The notes under the pieces: generated by a model
The model's input: the letters and a program-made list of their open reading frames with translations, nothing else
The model's database searches: none
Told to the model about the DNA's origin: nothing
Assembly: GCA_934183155.1 (NCBI GenBank)
Contig: CAKPSB010000004.1
Coordinates: 49,678 to 113,677 of the forward strand
Direction: 5' to 3'
Length of the DNA stretch: 64,000 nucleotides
From: an uncultured Bacilli bacterium
Lineage (GTDB): Bacteria; Bacillota_I; Bacilli_A; RF39; UBA660
Shown here: positions 53,782 through 64,000 of the stretch, piece by piece
Position numbering within the stretch: position 1 is the first letter of the stretch
How the letters are laid out: every line of letters starts with the position of its first letter
Translations under genes and position numbers: made by a program

Positions 53782-55584
53782 TCACCTACTTCGATAAATT
53801 TCTTTAAACTCTTCAATTAAATTCTTAAAACTATCCATAGCTTTTTGAATAACCATCGGGTCATTCATATCAACTCCCGCAACTTTAAGTTCATCAATAG
53901 GATCCATACTACCACCCAAAGATAAAAACTTCAAATAATTTTCCACCATATTTTCATCTCCATCTAATATTGATGAAGCAATATAATTAGCAGCAGCAAG
54001 TCCCGTTGCATATTGATAAACATAAAAATCATAGTAAAAATGCGGAATTTTTTCCCATTCATATCTAATTTCCTTATCACAAACCATATTATTACCATAA
54101 TACTTCTTATAAAGTTCATAATAATTATCAGATATAAACTCACTAGTTAAAATAAAACCATCTTGTTCTTTTTTATGCATTAAATATTCAAATTCTGCAA
54201 ACATTGTTTGTCTCACAATAGAACCCTTAAAAAGTTCCATTAAACTATCTAAAATAGACAACTTTTCATTCTTATTAGACGTATTATTAATTAAATACCT
54301 TGCTAATATTATTTCATTAACTTGACTAGCAACTTCGGCTACAAATATCTTGTATTGATGATAAATATAAGAATTATTAATATTAGAATAATAAGAATGC
54401 ATCGAATGACCAAGTTCATGAGCAAGCGTTGATACATCTTCATATCTACCATTAAAATTTAAAAGAACATAAGGATTAGAAGTATAACATCCCCAAGAAT
54501 ATGCTCCACCTTTTTTACCTTTACTAGGACATACATCTATCCATCTCTCATCAAACGCTTTAGACAAATCATTAATATACTTATCACCCAAAACTGACAA
54601 AGCATTAATAACAATATTCTTAGCCTCATCAAAAGTATACTTTTTAGAAGAAGAAGGAACTAAATCACTATAAATATCATAAATATGAAGTTCATCAAGT
54701 CCCATAACTTCTTTTTTCAAAGCATAATAATCATCCATAATATAAAGATTATCATGTAAAACATCAATCAAATTATCATACACTGCACTATTTATATTAC
54801 CAGCACTTAACGCCGCTTCTCTAGCGTCTTTAAAGCCTCTTTTTAAAGCTAAAACATTATCAGCATTTATATTACCACTAAACGTACAAGCAAAAGTATT
54901 CTTTAAATTCTCATAAGATTTATATAAAGTATAAAAAGCATCCTTTCTAACATCTCGATTATTATCTGTTATATATTTAGAAAAATTAGTATTAGAAAGT
55001 TCAACATCATTACCATCAGAATCTTTAATAACACCAAACCTCATATCTGCATTTCTTAAATAACTAGCCGTATCCTCACAAGAAGAAAACGTTTTAGAAA
55101 ATGAAGAAAGTAACTCTTCTTCCTTATCAGATAAAACATGAGCTTTTTGCCTTAAAATAGTATCAAATTCATACTTATAATTCTTAAGTTCAATATTTTC
55201 TTCCATAAAATTAGTAAAATCACTAGCATCCAATTTAAGAAGTTCAGGTAAAACAAAAGAACTCTTAGCACTTACTTCAGTAAGTACTTTCTCAATTCTA
55301 CCTTTTAAATCTTGATATTTACTATTACTCGTATCTTCATCAAATTTCAAAGCCGCATACATATACAAAGCATCAGCTTTTTTAGAAAAATCTTCATCAA
55401 ATTTAAAAAACTTCAAAATATTTTCACTGTTATTAAGCTTACCCTTAAATTTTAAATAATCATCTTGCTTATTTAAAATATAATCAAAATCTTTTTGCCA
55501 ATCATCTAAATTACTATAAATTTTGCTTAAATCCCATTTCATTTTTTCATCAATTTCATCACGAGTTTTGTCTTTTATTACCAT
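53782..55584 (-). CDS. pepF: Oligoendopeptidase F
   Basis: A cytoplasmic zinc peptidase (M3B) that degrades peptides. 600 residues, standard length. Zinc-binding motif HELGHSMH (about 385-392) with the third ligand region about 25 residues downstream; the typical [17 protein letters not shown] precedes it. Start at ATG 55584 with GGAGCG. Lies between dnaK and dnaJ, an unusual interloper in this operon. The stop codon is TGA, six bases before the dnaJ start, so the two are coupled. Confidence 0.95.
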   Translation of the reverse strand: MVIKDKTRDEIDEKMKWDLSKIYSNLDDWQKDFDYILNKQDDYLKFKGKLNNSENILKFFKFDEDFSKKADALYMYAALKFDEDTSNSKYQDLKGRIEKVLTEVSAKSSFVLPELLKLDASDFTNFMEENIELKNYKYEFDTILRQKAHVLSDKEEELLSSFSKTFSSCEDTASYLRNADMRFGVIKDSDGNDVELSNTNFSKYITDNNRDVRKDAFYTLYKSYENLKNTFACTFSGNINADNVLALKRGFKDAREAALSAGNINSAVYDNLIDVLHDNLYIMDDYYALKKEVMGLDELHIYDIYSDLVPSSSKKYTFDEAKNIVINALSVLGDKYINDLSKAFDERWIDVCPSKGKKGGAYSWGCYTSNPYVLLNFNGRYEDVSTLAHELGHSMHSYYSNINNSYIYHQYKIFVAEVASQVNEIILARYLINNTSNKNEKLSILDSLMELFKGSIVRQTMFAEFEYLMHKKEQDGFILTSEFISDNYYELYKKYYGNNMVCDKEIRYEWEKIPHFYYDFYVYQYATGLAAANYIASSILDGDENMVENYLKFLSLGGSMDPIDELKVAGVDMNDPMVIQKAMDSFKNLIEEFKEIYRSR

Positions 55585-55616
55585 AAACGCTCCTTTAGAT
55601 AGTCTTTAATAAAGAG

Positions 55617-55636
55617 AGTTCTAGTCTCCTAGAACT
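55617..55636 (-). promoter_or_regulatory. Intercistronic hairpin between dnaK and pepF
   Basis: On the minus strand AGTTCTAG-GAGA-CTAGAACT is a perfect eight-base stem with a GAGA tetraloop directly after the dnaK stop. No T-run follows, so it is unlikely to be a simple terminator. It may stabilise the dnaK message or limit read-through into pepF-dnaJ. Confidence 0.6.
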
Positions 55637-55638
55637 TC

Positions 55639-57462
<1,824 letters not shown>

Positions 57463-58041
57463 TTATTCACTAACTTTAACCATTGCTGGTCTAATAACTT
57501 TTCCTTTTAAAGTATAACCTTTTTGCATAACATCAATAACAATACCCGGTTCAACACCATCAATTTTTTCTGTTAAAACAGCTTGATGAAACTTAGGATC
57601 AAATGGCTTTCTAACATCATCAATAGCTTTAACATCATACTTTTCTAAAACTTCAATCAAATGACAATAAATCATTTTAAATCCTGTCAAAAACTTTGAA
57701 AGCTCATCATCTAAATTATCATCATCTAAATTAATAGCCCTTTCAAAATTATCAATAGATGGAAGTATATCTCTTACAATATCTTCGTTAGAAAATTCTA
57801 ACATACGACCTACTTCCTCATCTTTACGTTTTCTATAATTAATATTATCAGCCTTAGCTTTTAAAACTTCTTCCTCAAGTTTTTTTATTTTTTCTAAAGC
57901 CTCATCTAATTTTTTGTCATGATGCTTATGCTCTTTTTTTTCATGACATTCACACTTCTCACCACACTTACAATGTTTATCATAATGTTTATCATGGTGT
58001 TTATGTTCATCATGATGTTTATCTTTCTTAATATCTTCCAT
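57463..58041 (-). CDS. grpE: GrpE nucleotide-exchange factor with His/Cys-rich N-terminus
   Basis: 192 residues. The C-terminal 150 form standard GrpE: long dimerising coiled-coil KKLEEEVLKAKADNINYRKR, then FERAINLDDDNLDD, and the beta domain LTEKIDGVEPGIVIDVMQKG. The first 44 residues are extraordinary: 11 His and 4 Cys between positions 9 and 41 (e.g. DKHYDKHCKCGEKCECHEKK), a likely metal-binding tail. It lies between hrcA and dnaK in the operon, five bases after hrcA's stop. Confidence 0.95.
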   Translation of the reverse strand: MEDIKKDKHHDEHKHHDKHYDKHCKCGEKCECHEKKEHKHHDKKLDEALEKIKKLEEEVLKAKADNINYRKRKDEEVGRMLEFSNEDIVRDILPSIDNFERAINLDDDNLDDELSKFLTGFKMIYCHLIEVLEKYDVKAIDDVRKPFDPKFHQAVLTEKIDGVEPGIVIDVMQKGYTLKGKVIRPAMVKVSE

Positions 58042-58045
58042 TTTA

Positions 58046-59035
58046 TCACCTGCCTATATTTTTCTTAATGTAATTAAGTAATGCCTCAGCCTTTGCATAT
58101 TCCATTCTCTTCGGTCCAATCAAAGCAATAGTACCTTCTTCACCGTCTTTATCATAATATGTTTTAATAACCGAAATATTATCATCAATTTGATTTTCAC
58201 TACCAATATAAACTTTTACCTCATCATCTTCAGCTTTAATATTTTTAATAATATTTTTATCCTCAAATTTATTAAGTAAACTTCTTATCTTACTAGCATC
58301 ATCAAATTCAGGTTCCATAAGTAAATTATTAGTTCCACTAACTTTAATATTTGGTTTTCCTGTAAAATCACTAAAAGCATTATAAAAAGCACTATATAAA
58401 GCATCATGTTCTTTTACATATTTTGAAATAATTGGTTTTACTTCAAATTCAAGAACATTACTAACCTCATTCAAAGGCACACCAACAATCAACTTACTTA
58501 TAATATCAATTGTCTGTTTAACTTCTGCTTTACTTACATTACCATCAATCACTACATTACGATTTTCAACATGACCTTTATCTGTGATAACAATAGCAAT
58601 CATCTTATTATCATTAATTGGTACAACCTCAATTTTAGCAATCTTATTATCATCAGAAGACTTACCAAGCACAACCGCTGTATAATTAGTAAGTTCTGAC
58701 ACAATTTCCATACTTTTAGTTATTGCATCAGATAGTACCAACGCATTATTTGAAAATATTTGCCTTAATTTAATCATATCTTCCCCAGTAAGTTCCTTTG
58801 GGACCATAATATTATCAACATAATATCTATAGCCTAAATCACTAGGAATCCTACCAGAAGAAATATGTGTTTTTTCAATCAAGTTAAACTGCTCCAAAGC
58901 AACCATTTCATTTCTAACAGTTGCACTAGAACATTTTAATTTCTTACAAAGTGCTTTTGAGCTAACCGGTTTAGCCGTCTTAATATAATTTTCAACAATT
59001 AATTTTAAAAGTTCTCCTTGTCTTTTAGAAAGCAT
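58046..59035 (-). CDS. hrcA: Heat-inducible repressor HrcA
   Basis: Represses chaperone operons through CIRCE. 329 residues. The N-terminal winged-helix DNA-binding domain (MLSKRQGELLKLIVENYI, then SSATVRNEMVALEQFNLIEK) is complete, followed by the GAF-like dimerisation domain (RIPSDLGYRYYVDN typical at the junction). GAGGTG precedes the ATG. First gene of the heat-shock operon; the stop codon is TGA. Confidence 0.96.
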   Translation of the reverse strand: MLSKRQGELLKLIVENYIKTAKPVSSKALCKKLKCSSATVRNEMVALEQFNLIEKTHISSGRIPSDLGYRYYVDNIMVPKELTGEDMIKLRQIFSNNALVLSDAITKSMEIVSELTNYTAVVLGKSSDDNKIAKIEVVPINDNKMIAIVITDKGHVENRNVVIDGNVSKAEVKQTIDIISKLIVGVPLNEVSNVLEFEVKPIISKYVKEHDALYSAFYNAFSDFTGKPNIKVSGTNNLLMEPEFDDASKIRSLLNKFEDKNIIKNIKAEDDEVKVYIGSENQIDDNISVIKTYYDKDGEEGTIALIGPKRMEYAKAEALLNYIKKNIGR

Positions 59036-59047
59036 CTCATCACCTCT

Positions 59048-59074
59048 TTAGCACTTTCAATTTTCGATTGCTAT
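59048..59074 (-). promoter_or_regulatory. Second CIRCE element
   Basis: On the minus strand ATAGCAATC-N9-AAGTGCTAA matches the CIRCE consensus TTAGCACTC-N9-GAGTGCTAA at 7/9 and 8/9 positions. It ends just before the hrcA ribosome site, so it lies in the leader downstream of the promoter. Confidence 0.72.
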
Positions 59075-59077
59075 TTA

Positions 59078-59106
59078 ATTATAGCATAGCCCATTAGCAC
59101 TGTCAA
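59078..59106 (-). promoter_or_regulatory. Promoter of the hrcA operon
   Basis: Minus strand TTGACA (59106-59101) and TATAAT (59083-59078) with a 17-base spacer; consensus on both boxes, so a strong sigma-A promoter. Confidence 0.92.
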
Positions 59107-59120
59107 CACATTTGTGCTAA
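59094..59120 (-). promoter_or_regulatory. First CIRCE element, over the -35 box
   Basis: TTAGCACAA-N9-CAGTGCTAA on the minus strand: seven perfect outer pairs. It overlaps the -35 box of the hrcA promoter, the standard HrcA operator place. Confidence 0.9.
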
Positions 59121-59368
59121 AAATAAAAAATATTTCTAACTTTATTATATTCTAAAATAAAGCAATAATAACTTTTAAATTAAAAAAAGCCAAGCTCTTA
59201 AGCTAGGCTTAATTTATAAAACAAATTTTTACATATATCTTATAAACCCTAGTAGAGTAATTAATAATTATTAATTACCCTCTTTAGAATCTATAAAGTA
59301 TTCTAGCAAAATAACCTTTATCATAGTCTTTTATTTTTCTATAAAAGATTACTTTGTTAATTATAATT
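59121..59368. other. Intergenic region with two hairpins
   Basis: Holds the terminator at 59182-59211 and a perfect 22-base palindrome at 59257-59278 (GTAATTAATAATTATTAATTAC). No gene seen. Confidence 0.5.
59182..59211 (-). terminator. Terminator after the large surface protein gene
   Basis: Minus strand AAGCC-T-AGCT pairs with AGCT-T-GGCTT around TAAG, then seven T. It is about 160 bases beyond the stop codon. Confidence 0.75.
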
Positions 59369-62300
59369 CTAGCTCTTTACAAACTTCCACTTTTGAGCAT
59401 TACTCTTATTACAAGTATAACCCCAAACATTTGAACCACTGCTACTTCCAGATGCATCAACACATAAACCATCAATATTTTTAAACTCATAATAATCATT
59501 TCCAACACTACTTATATAATAATGTCCACCATGATTATAATGAAAACTCCAAGTTACAATGTTGGTTTTAGAAGTACTAGAATTACCAGCAACCCACAAA
59601 TACTGACTACCATTTACTTGTGATTGAAAATTATAAATAATATTACTATTTTCTATTCTATTAGCCATAACTTTCCACTTTTGAGCACTTGAACTATTAC
59701 CAGTATACATTTGAACATTAGTTCCGTTTGCAGCAGCTGCTCCATAAACATCAATTTTTAAATTATTATTTAAAGCTGACGCTATACTATAAGTATTAGT
59801 TGTCGTTGTAAATTTCTTACTACTATCATATAAAGTTCCACTTATAACTATAATATTATTATATAAAGTATTTTGACTATTTGTATTAGCACTTATATTT
59901 ATAGAACTACCGCTTATATTAGTCTGTCCTCCTTCAATAGTTATACCGCCACCTCTAATTTTTTCTGAGCTATAACCATTTTTTAAAACCACATTATCAT
60001 TAATATTAAGCGCTTTACTAGTATATATAAGTGACCCCGTTGAATGAACACTATTACCGTCCAAAACAATATTTTTTAAAGTAAGTGTGCCATTTTCAAA
60101 ATCAACCATACTTCCATCAATAAAACTAGAATTTCTTATTAAAGAATAAGTTCCATTATAACTAGTTAAAGTTATTTTTTTGCTATCTTTCAAAACAAGT
60201 TTTTCAGTTATTCCAATATTGCTCATCAAATGAATCGTTGATTCACTTTTAGTTCTGTTATAAGCCTCTTTAATAGAAGCTAAAGGCTTACTTATTGTAC
60301 CATTACCAGTTAAATCACTTCCAGTAGAAGAAACATAATAATCTGTCATTTGTACATTGTAACTTGAACTCATATCATTTGTTCCATCTGATACTTTACC
60401 TACTACCGAACCATTATCAGTAAAATAAACTGTTGCTGTTTTTGAAGTTACTTGTACCTCAGTATCTGAATCCTTTTGATATGAACAAGTTAATGTAGAC
60501 CCGCAACCATCTGGATAAGTTATAACTACCTTTTTACCATTTCCGCTATTATCCTCTTCTTTAAATGTAGGAACTTGTATTTTTCCTGTAGTAACAGCTT
60601 TAGATGCAGTAGTTTGTTTACCTGATTTATCAGTTACTCTAACTTTAATATTGTAACTTGTTCCTTGAGTTAGAGAGGCAAATGTATAAGTATTATTTGT
60701 ACCATTATCAATCCAAGTTGTACCATTATCTTTAGAATATTCATATTTTACAATATTACTATTTGTATAAGTTACCGCTATTACTGTTATAGAATTGGTT
60801 GCTGCTTTTGTTGAAATGTTTACAATTGCCTGTGCAGCATCAGCTTCACATGTATTTGAATGAGTTACGTCTGATACTCCACTGCCTTCAAACACATTAT
60901 CATAATAATCATTTAACTCTCCCTCAATGTTATCCCAAGACGGTCCAACATAAATTTTAGTTAAATTTGTTGTATATGCAAACATTAACTCAACTCTCGT
61001 AGTATCAATATTACTCATATCAAATGAACATAATTTTAAAATTGGAAGGCTACTACAACTATAAAACATATAATCCATTTCTGTTACATTACTTGTATCA
61101 AAGTTACTTACATCTAAGTTTATAAGAGAACTGCATCCATAAAACATATAACTCATTCTTGTTATTTTGCTGGTGTTAAAATTACTTAAATCTAAGCTGG
61201 TAAGAGACTCACAGTTCCAAAACATGCCGCTTGTCATACCACCACCAATATTTGTTACATTACTTGTATTAAAACTGCTTACATCTAAACTGGTAAGAGA
61301 TTTACAATCATAAAACATACCACTCATGTTTGTTACATTGCCTGTATTAAAATTACTTAAATCTAAGCTGGTTAGAGAATTGCAATAGTTAAACATATAA
61401 CTCATATTTGTTACTTTACTTGTATCGAAACTATTTAAATTTAAACTGGTAAGAGAATTACAACCAGAAAACATATAATTCATATCTGTTACTTTACTTG
61501 TATTAAAATTACTTAAATCTAAACTAGTAAGACTAGCACAACCTCTAAACATTTCCCCCATATTTGTTGCTTTAGATGTATTTAATTTTGCTAAATTCAT
61601 TGTTTTTGTTTTACCGAAACTAGAATAAGTAAATAAAGCACTTGAATCAGTTGGTGCGGTAACACCATCGTCACCGCCAATATAAAGTTTATACATACCA
61701 CTATTATCTGGGTCATCTATAATCCAAGCCATAACTGATTTGTTTTGTTTCTCTGATACATCCCATGAAGCTACTACAGTTGAAGGAACGTTTTTATTAT
61801 CAAGAACATCTACTGTAGATATTTTATCACGATATGTACTTTGCCAGAATGCTTTAGAATTATCTCTTTTCATCATTACTGGAGAAGATTCAACGGTATA
61901 ACTACTACTTACAGTTTTAGTTCCAGCTGTTATTTTAGCTACTAATGTTCCATCACTTGTGAAAGAAACAACTTGTTTAGTATTTTTAGTAGTTACAAAA
62001 GTTCCATTATCTTTTTGATAAGAACAAGTGTAAGTACTATTTGAACAATCTACTCCAAAGTCAATTGTTACATCACGGCCACTATCAGTTTTAATATCGG
62101 TGTATGTTGGGGCCGCTATACTTTCTGTTGTTACATTTATAGACTTAATGGCTGGTTGATTATTACTATTGGTAACCCTTACCTTTAGTTTATAATCGGT
62201 GTTTTTAGTAAGTCCAGTAAATTCATAAGTATTATTGCTACCATTATTTATCCAAGTTTTACCATTATCTTTACTAAATTCATATTTAATAATACTTCCA

Positions 62301-64000
62301 CTTTTAGAAGATGCGTCAGTAACTAATGTTATTGAGTTAACCGTTGCCCTAGAGGAAATATTATTAATAGCTATTCCATATACATCAAGTTCACATGTAT
62401 TTGACTGAGTTACCGCTGATACTCCACTACCAGTAAACATATCAGTTGTAGTAGCATTTGCTGTTGTCCATTTAGGTCCAACATAAACTTTAGTTAATTT
62501 TGAAGTACCATTAAACATAAAATTCATTTTCGTTACTTTAGATGTATCAAATGAGCACAATTTTAAGCTGGTAAGTAAGCTACAATACCTAAACATATCA
62601 TACATATCTGTTACTTTGCTTGTATCAAAGTTACTTACATTTAAGTTTGTAAGTTTACCGCAGCTAGAAAACATAGAAGACATATTTGTTACATTATTTG
62701 TATCAAAATTACTTAAATCTAAGCTAGTAAGAGAACTACAACCTTCAAACATACCATCCATATTTGCTACTTTACTTGTATTAAAGTTACTTACGTCTAA
62801 GTTTGTAAGTTTACTGCAGCCATAAAACATTTGAAGCATATTTGTTACTTTACTTGTATCAAAGTTACTTAAATCTAAGCTGGTAAGAGACCTACAAAGC
62901 CTAAACATATCATACATATTTGTTACTTTGCTTGTATCAAAGTTACTTACATTTAAGTTTGTAAGTTTACTGCAGCTAGAAAACATAGAAGACATATTTG
63001 TTACATTGCTTGTATTAAAGTTACTTACGTCTAAGTTTGTAAGGGAACTACAATACCTAAACATATCACTCATATTTGTTACATTGCTTGTATCAAAATT
63101 ACTTAAATCTAAGCTGATAAGAGAACTGCAGTCTCTAAACATATACGCCATATTTGTTACATTGCTTGTATCAAAGTTACTTAAATCCAAACTAGTAAGG
63201 GAACTACAACTAGAAAACATACCACTCATATTTGTTACTTTGCTTGTATCAAAGTTACTTACATCTAAGTTTGTAAGAGACTTACAATTATAAAACATAT
63301 TAGACATATTTGTTACTTTGCTTGTATTAAATTTACTTACATCTAAGCTGGTAAGAGAACTGCAGTCTCTAAACATATACGCCATATTTGTTACTTTGCT
63401 TGTATTAAAGTTGTTTAAATCTAAGCTGGTAAGTTTACTGCAGCCCAGAAACATACTAGACATATTTGTTACTTTGCTTGTATCAAAGTTACTTACATCC
63501 AAGCTGGTAAGAGAACTACAATCAGAAAACATACCATCCATATTTGTTACATTGCTTGTATCAAAGTTACTTACATCTAAATTTGTAAGAGATGTACAAT
63601 TATAAAACATTTGAACCATATATGTTACTCTTGATGTATCTAATTTTGCTAAATTCATTGTCTTTGTTTTACTAAAACTAGAATTATATCCGCCAAATAA
63701 TGAATATGAATAAGCTGGGGCTATTACTTTGCCTTTACCACCAATATAAAGTTTATACATACCACTATTATCTGGGTCGTTTATAATCCAAGCCATTACT
63801 GATTTATTTTGTTTCTCTGATACATCCCATGATGCTACTGCATTTGAAGGAACGTTTTTATTATCAAGAACATCTACTGTAGATATTTTACTCTTATATA
63901 TACCTTGCCAGAATGCTTTAGATGTATCTCTTTTCATCATAATAGGCTCTGGCTCAGAAGCTTTTGCTATTAATGTAGTATCTTTCTTTAATAGATACTT
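59369..64000 (-). CDS. Very large BspA-like (DUF285) repeat surface protein with ricin-type C-terminus, N-terminus outside the window
   Basis: At least 1543 residues; the frame is still open at base 64000, so the signal peptide and start are missing. Layout from the visible N-terminus: module A, an MMKRD-FW-ISTVDVLDNK entry block and about 18 repeats of 23 residues (LDVSNFDTSKVTNMSSMFYN type) of the DUF285/BspA leucine-rich kind, then Fn3-like (YEFSKDNGKTWINNGSN) and Ig-like (TCSYQKDNGTFV) domains; module B, the same order with about 8 repeats; then a pectate-lyase-like beta-helix (YYVSSTGSDLTGNGTISKPL) and a ricin-type lectin end with SSAQKWKV and SNAQKWKF. No LPxTG. Probably secreted or cell-surface, binding host or sugar ligands. 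Confidence 0.88.
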   Translation of the reverse strand, partial: KYLLKKDTTLIAKASEPEPIMMKRDTSKAFWQGIYKSKISTVDVLDNKNVPSNAVASWDVSEKQNKSVMAWIINDPDNSGMYKLYIGGKGKVIAPAYSYSLFGGYNSSFSKTKTMNLAKLDTSRVTYMVQMFYNCTSLTNLDVSNFDTSNVTNMDGMFSDCSSLTSLDVSNFDTSKVTNMSSMFLGCSKLTSLDLNNFNTSKVTNMAYMFRDCSSLTSLDVSKFNTSKVTNMSNMFYNCKSLTNLDVSNFDTSKVTNMSGMFSSCSSLTSLDLSNFDTSNVTNMAYMFRDCSSLISLDLSNFDTSNVTNMSDMFRYCSSLTNLDVSNFNTSNVTNMSSMFSSCSKLTNLNVSNFDTSKVTNMYDMFRLCRSLTSLDLSNFDTSKVTNMLQMFYGCSKLTNLDVSNFNTSKVANMDGMFEGCSSLTSLDLSNFDTNNVTNMSSMFSSCGKLTNLNVSNFDTSKVTDMYDMFRYCSLLTSLKLCSFDTSKVTKMNFMFNGTSKLTKVYVGPKWTTANATTTDMFTGSGVSAVTQSNTCELDVYGIAINNISSRATVNSITLVTDASSKSGSIIKYEFSKDNGKTWINNGSNNTYEFTGLTKNTDYKLKVRVTNSNNQPAIKSINVTTESIAAPTYTDIKTDSGRDVTIDFGVDCSNSTYTCSYQKDNGTFVTTKNTKQVVSFTSDGTLVAKITAGTKTVSSSYTVESSPVMMKRDNSKAFWQSTYRDKISTVDVLDNKNVPSTVVASWDVSEKQNKSVMAWIIDDPDNSGMYKLYIGGDDGVTAPTDSSALFTYSSFGKTKTMNLAKLNTSKATNMGEMFRGCASLTSLDLSNFNTSKVTDMNYMFSGCNSLTSLNLNSFDTSKVTNMSYMFNYCNSLTSLDLSNFNTGNVTNMSGMFYDCKSLTSLDVSSFNTSNVTNIGGGMTSGMFWNCESLTSLDLSNFNTSKITRMSYMFYGCSSLINLDVSNFDTSNVTEMDYMFYSCSSLPILKLCSFDMSNIDTTRVELMFAYTTNLTKIYVGPSWDNIEGELNDYYDNVFEGSGVSDVTHSNTCEADAAQAIVNISTKAATNSITVIAVTYTNSNIVKYEYSKDNGTTWIDNGTNNTYTFASLTQGTSYNIKVRVTDKSGKQTTASKAVTTGKIQVPTFKEEDNSGNGKKVVITYPDGCGSTLTCSYQKDSDTEVQVTSKTATVYFTDNGSVVGKVSDGTNDMSSSYNVQMTDYYVSSTGSDLTGNGTISKPLASIKEAYNRTKSESTIHLMSNIGITEKLVLKDSKKITLTSYNGTYSLIRNSSFIDGSMVDFENGTLTLKNIVLDGNSVHSTGSLIYTSKALNINDNVVLKNGYSSEKIRGGGITIEGGQTNISGSSINISANTNSQNTLYNNIIVISGTLYDSSKKFTTTTNTYSIASALNNNLKIDVYGAAAANGTNVQMYTGNSSSAQKWKVMANRIENSNIIYNFQSQVNGSQYLWVAGNSSTSKTNIVTWSFHYNHGGHYYISSVGNDYYEFKNIDGLCVDASGSSSGSNVWGYTCNKSNAQKWKFVKS

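Noticed and set aside
62616..63605. Long plus-strand open frames opposite the DUF285 repeats
   Set aside because: They are the reverse complement of the protein repeats, have no ribosome sites and mirror the repeat periodicity.
59369..64000. Regularly spaced near-identical repeats resembling a CRISPR array
   Set aside because: The repeats are 69 bases, in frame, and encode a DUF285-type protein without spacers. They are coding repeats.

Overview
The window is about 30% G+C, strongly A/T-biased DNA from a Gram-positive bacterium that looks like a gut-dwelling, low-GC member of the Bacilli (Erysipelotrichales/RF39-like rather than a true Mycoplasma). This rests on Firmicutes-type hrcA-grpE-dnaK-dnaJ with CIRCE, a T-box leader before serS, a type VII secretion (ESX/Yuk-like) locus, an agr peptide quorum-sensing locus, spore-coat-like proteins, a bile salt hydrolase and a BspA-like surface protein. 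UGA is a stop codon (hrcA and pepF end in TGA), so the code is the standard bacterial one. No close species can be named from the sequence alone.

Layout. 1-10.7 kb is housekeeping: partial alaS, a P-loop kinase, an AI-2E family permease and frr on the minus strand; T-box-controlled serS on plus; then a membrane-anchored nuclease overlapping polA, a duplicated thioredoxin-like membrane protein, and a DUF368 lipid carrier protein. 10.8-12.1 kb holds thirteen minus-strand tRNA genes in two transcription units. 12.1-20.5 kb has an S1-domain protein, an Nfu-type Fe-S protein, a divergent pair of spore-coat-like genes, trpS, a patatin phospholipase, several membrane or PH-domain proteins and the bile salt hydrolase.

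20.5-36.5 kb is the accessory heart of the window, almost all on the minus strand. A membrane metalloprotease, an EssC-type ATPase and an EsaB-like protein are followed by six small helical (WXG100-type) proteins under their own promoter, then three beta-rich proteins without signal peptides and a 36-residue small protein. A decayed ISL3 element at 32.9-34.0 kb separates this from a three-gene operon made of an adenosine-deaminase-like hydrolase and two all-alpha proteins of unknown function, the best candidate here for an undescribed system. One base separates the third gene's stop codon from the IS end.

36.6-52 kb contains a SEC-C-motif gene fragment, a GNAT acetyltransferase, secA, hpf, a cold-shock gene, and an agr locus whose halves converge (agrBD on plus, agrCA on minus). 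It continues with a lipoprotein, a P2B-like Ca2+ ATPase, a YhgE/Pip membrane protein with its TetR regulator and paired operator, and a compact UvrD-like helicase. 52-59.1 kb has tRNA-Ala, a small lipoprotein and the heat-shock operon hrcA-grpE-dnaK-pepF-dnaJ, with two CIRCE sites and a GrpE carrying a His/Cys-rich tail. The window ends inside a very large BspA-like repeat protein whose N-terminus lies beyond base 64000.

Start codons were often moved inward to the one with a proper Shine-Dalgarno sequence. Calls rest on motif recognition by eye; no database search was run.
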